Virus record (IMG/VR): IMGVR_UViG_3300009181_000033
Span: 124,001 to 188,000 of that record
Reading direction: 5' to 3' (one strand)
DNA length: 64,000 nucleotides
Origin: a virus
The notes beneath the pieces are model-generated. The model ran no database searches and was not told the DNA's origin. It was given only the letters and a program-made list of their open reading frames with translations. Positions 35,059-43,156 of the stretch are shown piece by piece. The translations under genes and the position numbers were made by a program. Position 1 is the first letter of the stretch, and every line of letters begins with the position of its first letter.

Positions 35059-35464
35059 GCTTTTTTCTCCATTTGTAATAAAGCGTCAAGGCATGATCAT
35101 TTGGACACTTTTGTGGCATTGTTTGCCGACAAAATAATTCCCATGCATCAGCTGTATAATCACCAATCCCAGGTAAATCCCTTGCGCTTTTCCAATTGTT
35201 TTTAAGATAAGCCTTGGCCATCTTTATCAAATTTTCAGAACGCCTATTCTTAAACCCCAAAGAAGAAATGACTTCTCTCAATTCGCACTGATTCGCAGCC
35301 GCAAGTGATTCGGCATCAGGCCATTTTGAAAAAAGCATTGGAACAACTTTTTCAACCTGTTTTCTTGTGGTGCAATTTAAAAGCATGCAAGAAACAAGAA
35401 TCTTAAATTCATCAGGCCATAAATCTTCCTGAATTAAGCTGTAAGGTGATCGAGGAGGAATCAT
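35051..35464 (-). CDS. HhH-GPD base-excision glycosylase (MBD4/EndoIII-like)
   Basis: A 137-residue compact helix-hairpin-helix glycosylase. HhH motif LPGIGDYTADAWELF (about residues 97-111) is followed by a catalytic-type Asp in PNDHALTLYYKW. The N-terminal FKILVSCMLLNCTTRKQV and SLGFKNRRSENL match MBD4-type mismatch glycosylases. It lacks a C-terminal Fe-S cluster. Shorter than EndoIII (211 residues), it is near the minimal domain. It probably removes uracil, thymine or oxidised pyrimidine. Directly abuts the pyrophosphorylase gene (1-nt spacing). With modified cytosine predicted in this phage, its specificity would be interesting. Confidence 0.83.
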   Translation of the reverse strand: MIPPRSPYSLIQEDLWPDEFKILVSCMLLNCTTRKQVEKVVPMLFSKWPDAESLAAANQCELREVISSLGFKNRRSENLIKMAKAYLKNNWKSARDLPGIGDYTADAWELFCRQTMPQKCPNDHALTLYYKWRKKHE

Positions 35465-36514
35465 TCAATTTCCATTTAATAGCTTTGCAGCTTTCTTCAA
35501 ATCTTCGCTGTTTTTTATTGGTAAGAACCTAGTGTGCCTGGGGATTTCAACAAATGAAGTTTGAAATGTGTATGTTAGATCCTGCAAAAGCCTCTCATAG
35601 TGAACCACAAGGTTTCCATGCACGTTCTTTTTTACCCTGTGCCATGACCATTTTATTGTGTTAAAATCCAAATTTGCATCCACTATCATGCTATTTGTAT
35701 TCAGCCAATTAAATTGAATGGGATCATACTTCCCAAAAATCCTAAATTCTTCCACTATCTGATTAACCCCATCAACACTGCAAAGTATTCCACCGGAATC
35801 TGTTGGTATTTTTTCAACCACTTCACACGTGATGGGCTTTGCATTCTTTATGTGCCATCCAATCAAAAGAGGATCCAGCGAGGCCAGTACATTGCTTGCA
35901 TTAACAACACAGATATATTTGCCACCCTGTTTGATAAAATCATGAAGCAATCCAGATTCTTTTAAGGCAGGAACAACATCACCATGTCCACAAGAACTTA
36001 AATAAGGCTGTTGATTTCTTAGGCAAAGAAGATTATCAGGTGTTAATCCAATTGTCTGATATTGTTTAAAGGTTTTTATCTCTCCCTTAAAAGCCAAGGA
36101 AGAAAGATGGGATTTTATTTCCTCATCATTCGCAGGGTCTGTCATAATCCAAACATGGCGACTTGGCACCGATTGCATTATTTTCATTGCCAAAAGCGAA
36201 ATATTCAAATCAGGCAGCTTTTTTAGAGAATCAAAATTCCCTCCTGACAAAATACAATATGCAACCTGTCCATCCTCTATGGCCTTCAAGCCTAAATCAA
36301 AAATATCTTTTTCAATATCTTCGTATTTTGCAACATCATCTTGATGAACAACCACAGGATCATCGACCGAATAATCCTGTGGATTTGTCAACATCCTCAA
36401 TAATGATTGCAATCTCAAGCCATTGTCTCTGTCTATGGACTGAATTGTTTCAAATGAAACTTTTTCAAGTTGTAGCTGTAGGCTTTTCAAGAAACCTGGT
36501 GTGCGAGCGAACAT
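35465..36514 (-). CDS. UDP-sugar pyrophosphorylase-like nucleotidyltransferase
   Basis: A 349-residue protein of the UDP-glucose/UDP-GlcNAc pyrophosphorylase superfamily. Landmarks: a nucleotide loop LSGGNFDSL in place of LxGGxGTxxG (degenerate), SSCGHGDVVPAL (GHGD), VNASNVLASLDPLLIGW (replacing the NxDN motif) and NWLNTNSMIVD (N-T-N). Several of these differ from consensus, so activity is plausible but not certain. The enzyme would make UDP-sugars for the nearby glycosyltransferase. Located at the head of a contiguous minus-strand operon. Confidence 0.75.
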   Translation of the reverse strand: MFARTPGFLKSLQLQLEKVSFETIQSIDRDNGLRLQSLLRMLTNPQDYSVDDPVVVHQDDVAKYEDIEKDIFDLGLKAIEDGQVAYCILSGGNFDSLKKLPDLNISLLAMKIMQSVPSRHVWIMTDPANDEEIKSHLSSLAFKGEIKTFKQYQTIGLTPDNLLCLRNQQPYLSSCGHGDVVPALKESGLLHDFIKQGGKYICVVNASNVLASLDPLLIGWHIKNAKPITCEVVEKIPTDSGGILCSVDGVNQIVEEFRIFGKYDPIQFNWLNTNSMIVDANLDFNTIKWSWHRVKKNVHGNLVVHYERLLQDLTYTFQTSFVEIPRHTRFLPIKNSEDLKKAAKLLNGN

Positions 36515-36545
36515 GCAATAAACATAACACTATTTTAAAGAAAGT

Positions 36546-36920
36546 TCACATGTCTAAGGCATTTTCCTCATCCTTTAGAATTCTTGCCTCAAGTTCCTTT
36601 AGCGACTTAGAAAACCTCTTTGTCAAAGCCTTCTTCGCTATTCTTTTTGCACTTTCAGCATCTCCTCGGGTCATTTGCAATATTTTTTCAAATTTCAAAT
36701 TTACTATTCTTTTTGCAGAATTCAATATATCCGATGGAATTTCAAAACCATAAGAAAATTCTATTTCTTCAGCCCACTCATCAACTATTGCATCAGAAGG
36801 AGCCTCAGATCCAAAAAAGGATTTGATTTTTTCCCACCAGCTCTTTTGGCTCTTCTCCTGGGGTTATAGTTCGCTAGCCAAATATTTTGATATAAATTCT
36901 CTTAAAATTTTTTCATTCAT
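36546..36920 (-). pseudogene. Small gene interrupted by in-frame TAA
   Basis: The start codon (36918-36920) overlaps the upstream gene's stop as TAATG and has GAGGG 7 nt upstream, so initiation looks real. The frame reads MNEKILREFISKYLASEL, then TAA (36864-36866), then stays open for about 105 codons in the same frame (PQEKSQKSWWEKIKSFFG ... AKRIAKKALTKRFSKSL ...) to TGA at 36546. The N-terminus matches the recurrent capsid-targeting-like helix. No ATG, GTG or TTG follows the TAA early enough to restart the second part with its conserved-looking start. Either a nonsense mutation, a sequencing error, readthrough, or a genuine 18-residue peptide. Confidence 0.65.
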
Positions 36921-37378
36921 TATCTTGCCCTCAATTTCTTCACGGCTCCCTCAAGATCTATTGGCTGCCCAGCAAATCTCCTAGAATCAATTTCAAATGT
37001 GTTTGACCAAAATGCATTTGAAGCCTCACAGCCTAAATAAACTATCAAAGAAGAAAAAACATATAAAATAGGATAAAAAATGCCCAGTCTCATGCTATGC
37101 CTCACATGACACAATTCGTATTCAAGCATTCTACTTTCTTTTTGTGGTTCAAAATTTAAAACCACAACATTTCCCAATGTGTGTCCAAACCATCTGCTCC
37201 AAACATTCCTAAACCAAATTGGAGAGCTTGGGGAGACAGTCCATATTAATCCATCCCCACGCGAAGAGTTCCATTCATACAAGCCCAAGAATTGAAACAA
37301 TAGTGCATAAATTAATCCAAAGAAAGTGAGGGGCGAGGCCCAAACATACCCACAAAATTTTTTAATTGAAATAGACAT
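36920..37378 (-). CDS. Membrane protein with degenerate metallopeptidase-like motif
   Basis: A 152-residue protein with two hydrophobic segments (about 15-34 and 98-116). Between them is LEYELCHVRHSMRLGIFYPILY. This resembles small membrane proteins with an HExxH-V-R-Q motif, but here the first His is Tyr (YELCH), so zinc catalysis is doubtful. The start codon lies at the base of a long hairpin (37377-37431). Its stop overlaps the next gene's start. Function unknown. Confidence 0.65.
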   Translation of the reverse strand: MSISIKKFCGYVWASPLTFFGLIYALLFQFLGLYEWNSSRGDGLIWTVSPSSPIWFRNVWSRWFGHTLGNVVVLNFEPQKESRMLEYELCHVRHSMRLGIFYPILYVFSSLIVYLGCEASNAFWSNTFEIDSRRFAGQPIDLEGAVKKLRAR

Positions 37379-37431
37379 GGCGGATACCTCATTCTTAATA
37401 AAAATAAATATTAAGATGAAATATCCGCCAT
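37377..37431 (-). promoter_or_regulatory. Long hairpin enclosing a ribosome binding site and start codon
   Basis: ATGGCGGATA (37377-37386) pairs with TATCCGCCAT (37422-37431), with inner arms TCATTCTTAAT and ATTAAGATGA (one bulge). In the minus-strand mRNA the GAGG site and the AUG of the gene at 36920-37378 lie in or next to the 3' arm, so the fold would hide them. The minus strand has no T-run after it; the plus strand does. Confidence 0.7.
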
Positions 37432-37445
37432 TTTTTGTGATGTTT

Positions 37446-37850
37446 TTACTGTGAGTCGACGTCTATGCTACAATAACACCATTCGTTGCACTCCTGCAAA
37501 CAAATCTCACAACTACAACCACCATCTTCTGATGAAATGATGCCAAGATACAGTGTGTCACAATCTGAAAAACAATTGTCTAGTGCACCCTCAGAGATAC
37601 ACGAGTCAATGCACATACCGTGTGACTCACAACTAGTTTCCTCAGGAATATCAACGTAAGTGCACACGTCTGTCATGTCGTCCAAACAATCAAGATATGT
37701 CTGGTTATCGATAATAATTTCAGAAACTTGGGTGTCTTCTGTCGAAACAGTCTCAGATTGAGATGAGATCGTATCAGAAGTACAAGTTAAAAAAGAAGCT
37801 GCAAAAAAAAGAGAACACATTCCAACAATTGCATTTTTAGTTCTTGACAT
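37446..37850 (-). CDS. Cys-rich exported lipoprotein
   Basis: A 134-residue protein with a signal peptide (SLFFAASFLTC; lipobox LTC at about residue 23) followed by a Ser/Thr/Glu linker and a Cys-rich domain (about 15 Cys after the lipid Cys), e.g. CESHGMCIDSC and GGCSCEICLQECNEWCYC. Such disulphide-rich domains suggest a secreted, periplasmic or outer-surface location. Family not recognised. Possibly superinfection exclusion or host-surface modification. It is followed by the hairpin at 37377-37431. Confidence 0.7.
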   Translation of the reverse strand: MSRTKNAIVGMCSLFFAASFLTCTSDTISSQSETVSTEDTQVSEIIIDNQTYLDCLDDMTDVCTYVDIPEETSCESHGMCIDSCISEGALDNCFSDCDTLYLGIISSEDGGCSCEICLQECNEWCYCSIDVDSQ

Positions 37851-37923
37851 ATTTCCTCAGATGGTTGATCAATATAAAATGAGAAGTGACATGTTTACAT
37901 TGTCTTCCCATATATAAAACAAG

Positions 37924-38340
37924 ATGAAAATTGTTAAAGAGATATTTAAGGCCATAGTTCAAGAAGGTATCGAACTCGAACTGAATGGGGAGCTTGACAA
38001 TTACGAACTGAATACTGAAGCCATAGAAAATGAATACTATAGCGAAATCCTAAGAGAAGCCGAATACAAAGGAAGAGATGTTCCGTTGGGAAAGCCTATG
38101 AGGGGAGACGTAAAAAAATACAAAGTTTATGTAAAAGACCCTAAAACTGGCAACGTCAAGAAAGTAAATTTCGGAGATCCAAACGCCGAAATAAAGAGAG
38201 ACGACCCAGAACGTCGCAAGAATTTCAGGGCCAGGCATGGATGCGGGACGAAAAGAGCTTCCAATAGAACGAAAGCTGCCTATTGGTCGTGTCGACTATG
38301 GTCGAGGAAACCTGTTTCTAAAATCATGAAGGGGGAATAA
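37924..38340 (+). CDS. DUF5872-like phage protein
   Basis: A 138-residue basic protein. The C-terminal half (about 60-130) has the recognisable core GDVKKYKVYVKDPKTGNVKK, NFGDPNAEIKRDDPERRKNF, RARHGCG and YWSCRLWSRKP, which I recall as a domain (DUF5872) common in aquatic phages and usually unassigned. The N-terminus MKIVKEIFKAIVQEG matches the recurrent amphipathic helix ending in x-E. His and two Cys (RHGC, WSC) may bind metal. Its 3' end overlaps the convergent exonuclease gene by 17 nt. Confidence 0.75.
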   Translation: MKIVKEIFKAIVQEGIELELNGELDNYELNTEAIENEYYSEILREAEYKGRDVPLGKPMRGDVKKYKVYVKDPKTGNVKKVNFGDPNAEIKRDDPERRKNFRARHGCGTKRASNRTKAAYWSCRLWSRKPVSKIMKGE

Positions 38341-39169
38341 CGTCACCAAACAAATGATCAAACGTGGCAATAAACTTTTGCCATGTGCCATCCTTTGTCA
38401 TGGACTGAAAACCATAAGAGTCAAAAAGATCTTTTACTTTGGACCAGTTGCGCTCTGGAGAAGAAGATGTCATTTCGATCCTATCTTCGTCCGACCAAGT
38501 CATAAACTTAATCAAGTCATAGTTACGTTCGAACTGTACAGCATGCTCTGGATTGGCTAGGAAAGAAGCCAACTTGCCAGGATCCATGCATAGCTCCTCG
38601 GCTGTCTTGTCGCCGATGCCGGGGATGCCAGGAATATTGTCCGAAGTATCACCGCGCAAGGCCTTCCAGGTCACATAATCGTACTCCTCAGGAGCCTCTA
38701 GATATTTCTTTTTAATTGGATTCCATACTTTTACGTGTGGATATTCCTGAACTACCTGAGTGAAATCCGTGTCATTAGAAACGACAATCCAAGGAGCGGC
38801 CGTTGAACTGCAATTGATGAGATTGTAGATGGTGTCGTCGCACTCAGAAGTGGGGTGACGAACAACCGAAACAGGAAACACGGTGGAGAGAAGATCAACA
38901 ATCTGATCTTTTTGCTTGAAGAACCTTTGCAGCTCCTCGTACTTCGGATCATCCTTTTCAACCTTGCGTGTTGCCTTGTACTCTGCCAGCTTTTCGTATC
39001 GATTGACCGGTCGACCCTCGAGGACAACATAGATTCGACTAGGCTTAAATTCATCGATCGTCGACTTGAACTGACGGAAGAAGTTGAAAACAACAGGAGC
39101 AGGACCCATCTGAAAACCACTGCGAGCCCTATGACACTGATTCATGAAGTCCAAACAGAGGATTGTCAT
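38324..39169 (-). CDS. 5'-3' flap exonuclease (T4 RNase H/FEN family)
   Basis: A 281-residue PIN-like/FEN nuclease. Metal-site motifs include LCLDFMNQCHRAR (Asp), SECDDTIYNL, WIVVSNDTDFTQ and ALRGDTSDNIPGIPGIGDKT, the last containing the H3TH DNA-binding motif. It should remove RNA primers and 5' flaps during lagging-strand synthesis, together with the phage DNA polymerase III. Length is close to T4 RNase H (305). Divergent from the DUF6445-like gene on the plus strand. Confidence 0.92.
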   Translation of the reverse strand: MTILCLDFMNQCHRARSGFQMGPAPVVFNFFRQFKSTIDEFKPSRIYVVLEGRPVNRYEKLAEYKATRKVEKDDPKYEELQRFFKQKDQIVDLLSTVFPVSVVRHPTSECDDTIYNLINCSSTAAPWIVVSNDTDFTQVVQEYPHVKVWNPIKKKYLEAPEEYDYVTWKALRGDTSDNIPGIPGIGDKTAEELCMDPGKLASFLANPEHAVQFERNYDLIKFMTWSDEDRIEMTSSSPERNWSKVKDLFDSYGFQSMTKDGTWQKFIATFDHLFGDVIPPS

Positions 39170-39227
39170 ATTCTTAACTTACCTCACCAATAATCAAGGT
39201 TGCACTTTTTATTGTATATTTTTTGCC

Positions 39228-40148
39228 ATGTTTTACCACGATACCGACTCCCAGGAAGTTCTCATGCATGTCGACAAAGTCGAAAAAGAAAATAATCAAT
39301 ATCGATTTTTGGGATGGATGGCTCACAAGACATCCGAGATAATCGGTCTCAATATTGAAGGCAAAAACATTGGACACACTTCATTATCTCGACCGGACGT
39401 CGTTGACGCTTATCCCATGCTTAAGAACGATAAAGTCGGAATGGAATTCGTTTTGTCGAAAGAACAATTAAGAATCCCTCTCAATATAGTAACGAAAGAA
39501 GGCCAATTTTGTACTGTTGGTAAAATGGAAAAATGGGCAGTCGTGATGTCGGGCTTCAATCCTGTGAAAAAAAATATTGTCGTCGTTGACGACTTCTACA
39601 GCGATCCTGATTTCGTGAGGAACTTTGCAATCAACAACTTGGACTACAATCCTTCAGGCTATCACAAGGGGAGAAGAAGTCAGAGGTTTTTGCTGAATGG
39701 CACGAAAGAAAAACTGGAAGAAATCATGGGCAGAAAGGTGATCAACTGGAATCACCCCGAGTACGCGAATGGTGTGTTTCAGTATTGCAGCAGTGAAGAT
39801 CCTATCGTTTATCACAGCGACAAACAAACTTACGCAGCTGCCATATATTTGACTCCAAATGCACCGCTAAGGTCAGGAACTTCGACTTACCGAAGCACAA
39901 TAACCGGTGCAACCATGTTTGATCCCGGAGAAGCAAGGGGTGAAGTGTTCTTCAAGACATTCTCCCAAGGAGGATCTGAATTGAATTTCTATGACAATTC
40001 AACTCTCGAAGTGGTTGATTCAATCGCCAATGTCTACAATAGACTGGTGATTTGGGATGGCAGGGCCATTCACGCCGGAAATGGCTACTTCGGGACAGAC
40101 ATAAACGATTCCAGGTTCTTCCAATTATTTTTCTTTGATCTTGCCTAG
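39228..40148 (+). CDS. DUF6445-like 2-oxoglutarate oxygenase-type protein
   Basis: A 306-residue protein. Residues about 1-95 form a small domain (HVDKVEKENNQYRFLGWMAH) resembling N-terminal domains of carbohydrate-active enzymes. From about 105 on, the sequence has DUF6445 features: KNIVVVDDFYSDPDFVRNFA, GRRSQRF, DPIVYHSDKQTYAAAIYLTP, and a late RAIHAGNGYFG. The H-x-D (YHSD) and distal H match a 2OG-Fe(II) dioxygenase double-stranded helix. Start at 39228 is preferred over upstream in-frame codons. Substrate unknown; a protein or modified-base hydroxylase is possible. Confidence 0.68.
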   Translation: MFYHDTDSQEVLMHVDKVEKENNQYRFLGWMAHKTSEIIGLNIEGKNIGHTSLSRPDVVDAYPMLKNDKVGMEFVLSKEQLRIPLNIVTKEGQFCTVGKMEKWAVVMSGFNPVKKNIVVVDDFYSDPDFVRNFAINNLDYNPSGYHKGRRSQRFLLNGTKEKLEEIMGRKVINWNHPEYANGVFQYCSSEDPIVYHSDKQTYAAAIYLTPNAPLRSGTSTYRSTITGATMFDPGEARGEVFFKTFSQGGSELNFYDNSTLEVVDSIANVYNRLVIWDGRAIHAGNGYFGTDINDSRFFQLFFFDLA

Positions 40149-40775
40149 AGATTCGAGCTTCTCGACCCCCGCGATAACCTTCTGCTGAACATCGCTTTCA
40201 ATCGCCTTAATATCTTCAACGGTGAGGATGCTGCCTGTCTTCCTATCGTGCAAGATGATTGCGGATTTCTCAACCGCTGAAGAATAACGACCAAGGAGAC
40301 CATCGGCTGCCCTTTCCGACAAGACTCCATAATTGCTAATCTTCATGTTTGACAATAGCACGGTGTCCTGTCTGGCATCCAGGATCTCGGATGCCGGAAC
40401 AATCAAATCCTCTTTCTTTACTCCACGGAGAAGTGCTCCGGAGCAATGATCCCACAGAAGAGACTTGGTGATTTTCTTGGACCACGGATGCTCGCAGTGC
40501 GGATTTTTGGCCGGTGTCATTGTCACCTCAGAAGATCTCCAGCGACATCGATCAAATCTCTTGGAAGGACCACGATGGCCATACTCAGCCGGCCCTTGAA
40601 CGAGGGCAATGACAGCACGCTTATAAGCCTCCGTCGCCGCTGTCTCTGTAACGTTGGATGGTCTGTTGAGGTGTGACTCAATTAAGCACAACCAAATCCA
40701 GGTTGTTGACCTGAGAACATCGTAATATTCTTCAGTTCGGTAATCGACCCAGTCGCTATCGGAAAGCAATTTCAT
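40125..40775 (-). CDS. Hypothetical protein
   Basis: A 216-residue protein with Trp-rich N-terminus (DWVDYRTEEYYDVLRSTTWIW), a conserved-looking NPHCEHPWSKK with Cys/His residues, and a helical C-terminus. No recognised domain. It abuts the pol-X-like gene (1-nt overlap), suggesting co-expression, and overlaps the convergent plus-strand gene by 24 nt. Function unknown. Confidence 0.62.
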   Translation of the reverse strand: MKLLSDSDWVDYRTEEYYDVLRSTTWIWLCLIESHLNRPSNVTETAATEAYKRAVIALVQGPAEYGHRGPSKRFDRCRWRSSEVTMTPAKNPHCEHPWSKKITKSLLWDHCSGALLRGVKKEDLIVPASEILDARQDTVLLSNMKISNYGVLSERAADGLLGRYSSAVEKSAIILHDRKTGSILTVEDIKAIESDVQQKVIAGVEKLESLGKIKEK

Positions 40776-41356
40776 TAATTCCTCACGTACTTCTTAATAA
40801 CATTCTTGGACGTACGAATCTCGGGTGGGACGAAATCCATCTCGAGGATGTCGAAAAAATCCTGCTCCTCGGGCACCCACAGCTGTTCTCCTGTTGGCAT
40901 CGTCGGCATGCAATCAGTCATGCGGCCGCCACCTGACAATTTCTTGAATCGACCAAAAATTCCTGGCACAAAACCATTGAACGAGTTGCCTTCGGCATCA
41001 GACCCGGAGCCTGTGCGCATCATGTATAGCCCGCCCCAGTTCTCAGGGGAAGCCATGAATAGATCAAGGTTCATGCCTTCACTGAGACGAACACGAATGT
41101 ACTTGGCCGCAAGCTTGGGGATCCAAGGCACAGTACCTGGAACACCTGGCTTAATATGCTGACCGACCTCTGTTAGGAGACGGATTAGCTTTTCACGATC
41201 ATCGGAGATGCCTACCAGCTCGATGTCGCCTACGATTGGCTTTTGTCTGCGAATAGAACCTGCAATCTCCACTCTAGTCATTGCAGACGAAATATGGTTC
41301 TTCACCTTAATGGCGATGGCTTGGGCTTCGACCAGATCGATTTTTCCGATTCCCAT
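40775..41356 (-). CDS. Family X DNA polymerase-like nucleotidyltransferase
   Basis: A 193-residue protein containing the pol-beta palm: helix-strand VEIAGSIRRQKPIVGDIELV, where GS and the D-x-E pair match the metal site, and a third acidic residue in GMNLDLFMASPENWG. The family X finger/thumb C-terminus is partly present (FDILEMDFVPPEIR, typical of PolX ends). It lacks the N-terminal 8-kDa lyase and HhH domains, so it is about half the size of a full pol X. Likely a gap-filling or tailing enzyme in the repair set. Confidence 0.83.
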   Translation of the reverse strand: MGIGKIDLVEAQAIAIKVKNHISSAMTRVEIAGSIRRQKPIVGDIELVGISDDREKLIRLLTEVGQHIKPGVPGTVPWIPKLAAKYIRVRLSEGMNLDLFMASPENWGGLYMMRTGSGSDAEGNSFNGFVPGIFGRFKKLSGGGRMTDCMPTMPTGEQLWVPEEQDFFDILEMDFVPPEIRTSKNVIKKYVRN

Positions 41357-41412
41357 GTATTAAACATACACAGCTCAGTGACGGGTTTGCACCGGTGGCA
41401 TATAATTAATTC

Positions 41413-42324
41413 ATGCACAAAAAAATTTCGAGTCAAAATCTAAGAAAATTGATCAGAGAAATCATTGAGGAAGAAACGGCAATTCCCGGTGATGCCCCTT
41501 CTGAAAACCAAGTTCATCTTTTTGACTTTGATGATACACTTGCTGTAACACAGGATCCCACAGCTGTAATGCTCTACAATGATGAAATCCCTGCACATAA
41601 ATCGGCAGACGAAGTCATAAATTGGCTGACACAATTTAAAATATCTGATGATGATCTAATAAACCCAGGCATTGCGCAAATACCGCAGAGGGGTGGACAC
41701 GCTGCATATATTAATTCGGCAGCTTTGGCTAAAATACAGACAGCCTATAATAGAAGCCAACAAAAGGTCAGCGGAATAAGTGAACCCAAACAAGGTGAAT
41801 CTATATTAATGGACTTTACACCATGTGCATCAACAAACCTCGATGCAGCCAAACCAATAGATTCAACTATTGAAAAAATGAAGAGAATGCAAGATGTAGG
41901 AGCAACAACAGGTGTAGTGACAGCAAGAAAAGAAAAAGGAAGTGGAATCGATCTTCATGGACACAAGGTTGATGCCACCAACAAAGAAGACATAATTAAA
42001 TTTCTTGCACAAAATGGCGTAAGCCCCAGTGCTGGCGTCATGGGTGTCTCTGGACAAAATAAAGGAAATTTCATTGCGAAATATTTTGCCGGCGACAAGA
42101 ACACAAAGGAAATACACTTTTACGATGATATGCCTAAAAACACTTCAGAAGTTGAACAAGCGCTAGCAGAGAAAACTCCTTCGGAATTATTCATATATGG
42201 ACCAGGTGAATTCGACAAAGGAGAAGCAAATCCAAATGTTCCTTCAAAGAGTCATCCTGCTAAAAAGCAAAAGTTCGAAAATTTTGATTTATCGAGATGG
42301 AATAAATTGGCCGGACTAAAATGA
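41413..42324 (+). CDS. HAD-superfamily hydrolase with capsid-targeting-like N-terminus
   Basis: A 303-residue protein. Residues 5-20 (ISSQNLRKLIREIIEEE) form the recurrent amphipathic helix. The HAD motif I is HLFDFDDTLAVT (about residues 35-46), motif II is probably TGVVTARKEK, and motif IV is IHFYDDMPKN. This suggests a phosphatase or nucleotidase. A similar design, helix plus HAD domain, may reflect head packaging. A terminator follows immediately after the stop. Confidence 0.78.
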   Translation: MHKKISSQNLRKLIREIIEEETAIPGDAPSENQVHLFDFDDTLAVTQDPTAVMLYNDEIPAHKSADEVINWLTQFKISDDDLINPGIAQIPQRGGHAAYINSAALAKIQTAYNRSQQKVSGISEPKQGESILMDFTPCASTNLDAAKPIDSTIEKMKRMQDVGATTGVVTARKEKGSGIDLHGHKVDATNKEDIIKFLAQNGVSPSAGVMGVSGQNKGNFIAKYFAGDKNTKEIHFYDDMPKNTSEVEQALAEKTPSELFIYGPGEFDKGEANPNVPSKSHPAKKQKFENFDLSRWNKLAGLK

Positions 42325-42350
42325 GAAACCCCCTTTCGGGGGTTTCATTT
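42325..42350 (+). terminator. Rho-independent terminator
   Basis: GAAACCCCC (42325-42333) pairs with GGGGGTTTC (42338-42346) around TTTC, followed by ATTTATATT. It abuts the stop of the HAD gene and lies between convergent genes. Confidence 0.88.
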
Positions 42351-42783
42351 ATATTGAAGGCAATTTTATCTTTGCAACTGTTCCATCTGACATCATCACT
42401 GTAGTGACATCTTCAGGCAATTCCTTTGTAATTGTGGTGTTAGGTTCAAAATCAGGAAGATCCTCTATTGACTGTGGTTCTGAAATTTCGGTCAAAGAAT
42501 ACCATTCTTTGGATTTTGTAACTGCAATATCCATTAGTCTATTAACATGCTTGATCGCTCTATCAATTAATGTTTTTCTAGCCTTGTCAGAAGAATCAAA
42601 TATTTCTCCGTCGACTTGATCCAGCATTACAGTCGATGTTCTATCTGATCCGCCTTGCAACAGGTATTGCACTTCTTCGCCTTTAAGCGTTTTCTTGGTA
42701 ATTATTTCTATTACCTGCATCGGATAAATTTGATTCTTTTTGTTTAGAACAATGAAAAGAACTTGTCCAATTGAGTATCTCAC
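42349..42783 (-). CDS. Hypothetical protein
   Basis: A 144-residue protein. The first half looks like a small beta-barrel (GQVLFIVLNKKNQIYPMQV), the middle is helical (ARKTLIDRAIKHVNRLM) and the C-terminus is acidic and Pro-rich. The family is not recognised. Its start overlaps the previous gene by 4 nt (ATGA). Part of a minus-strand run of small unknown genes. Confidence 0.6.
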   Translation of the reverse strand: MRYSIGQVLFIVLNKKNQIYPMQVIEIITKKTLKGEEVQYLLQGGSDRTSTVMLDQVDGEIFDSSDKARKTLIDRAIKHVNRLMDIAVTKSKEWYSLTEISEPQSIEDLPDFEPNTTITKELPEDVTTVMMSDGTVAKIKLPSI

Positions 42784-43142
42784 TTTTGTTCTCCAGCGTC
42801 ATTGCCCAAAAAACTTGAACTTTGTTCATCTTCGTCGTCTGATGGCTCAGAAGCCAATTGAAAAACACTGATAGGAGGAGGTCCAGAGGGTGCCACAATG
42901 AAATCTGGTGCATCCTCATTCATGGGAATGCTGGCCAATTCACAGGCGTCAGAAATCTTGTTCCACAAGAGCGTTTCTGTCATTGATCTATTTTCAACTT
43001 CAGCAAGAGATTGACTTAGTGTTTTCTTGCCTTCCGGAGGCAGAACCACACCGAATAAATCCCTAAGGTGAACTAGTTCAAACTTTGTTAGCCTTAGTTC
43101 GAAAGTTTTTCTTTTCTTAAGGAAAGGTTGTTTATCACTCAT
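42780..43142 (-). CDS. Hypothetical protein
   Basis: A 120-residue protein: a basic N-terminus (KKRKTFELRLTKFELVHLRDLF), a helical centre and an acidic, Ser-rich tail. The N-terminal half resembles a short DNA-contacting helix-turn segment, but no named fold is recognised. Coupled to the next gene by ATGA. Function unknown. Confidence 0.6.
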   Translation of the reverse strand: MSDKQPFLKKRKTFELRLTKFELVHLRDLFGVVLPPEGKKTLSQSLAEVENRSMTETLLWNKISDACELASIPMNEDAPDFIVAPSGPPPISVFQLASEPSDDEDEQSSSFLGNDAGEQK

Positions 43143-43156
43143 GTTCTATTCTCACT

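Noticed and set aside
36163-36869. Plus-strand frames overlapping the pyrophosphorylase and the broken small gene
   Set aside because: They are Ser/Leu/Phe/His-rich antisense shadows of the minus-strand genes without binding sites or motifs.
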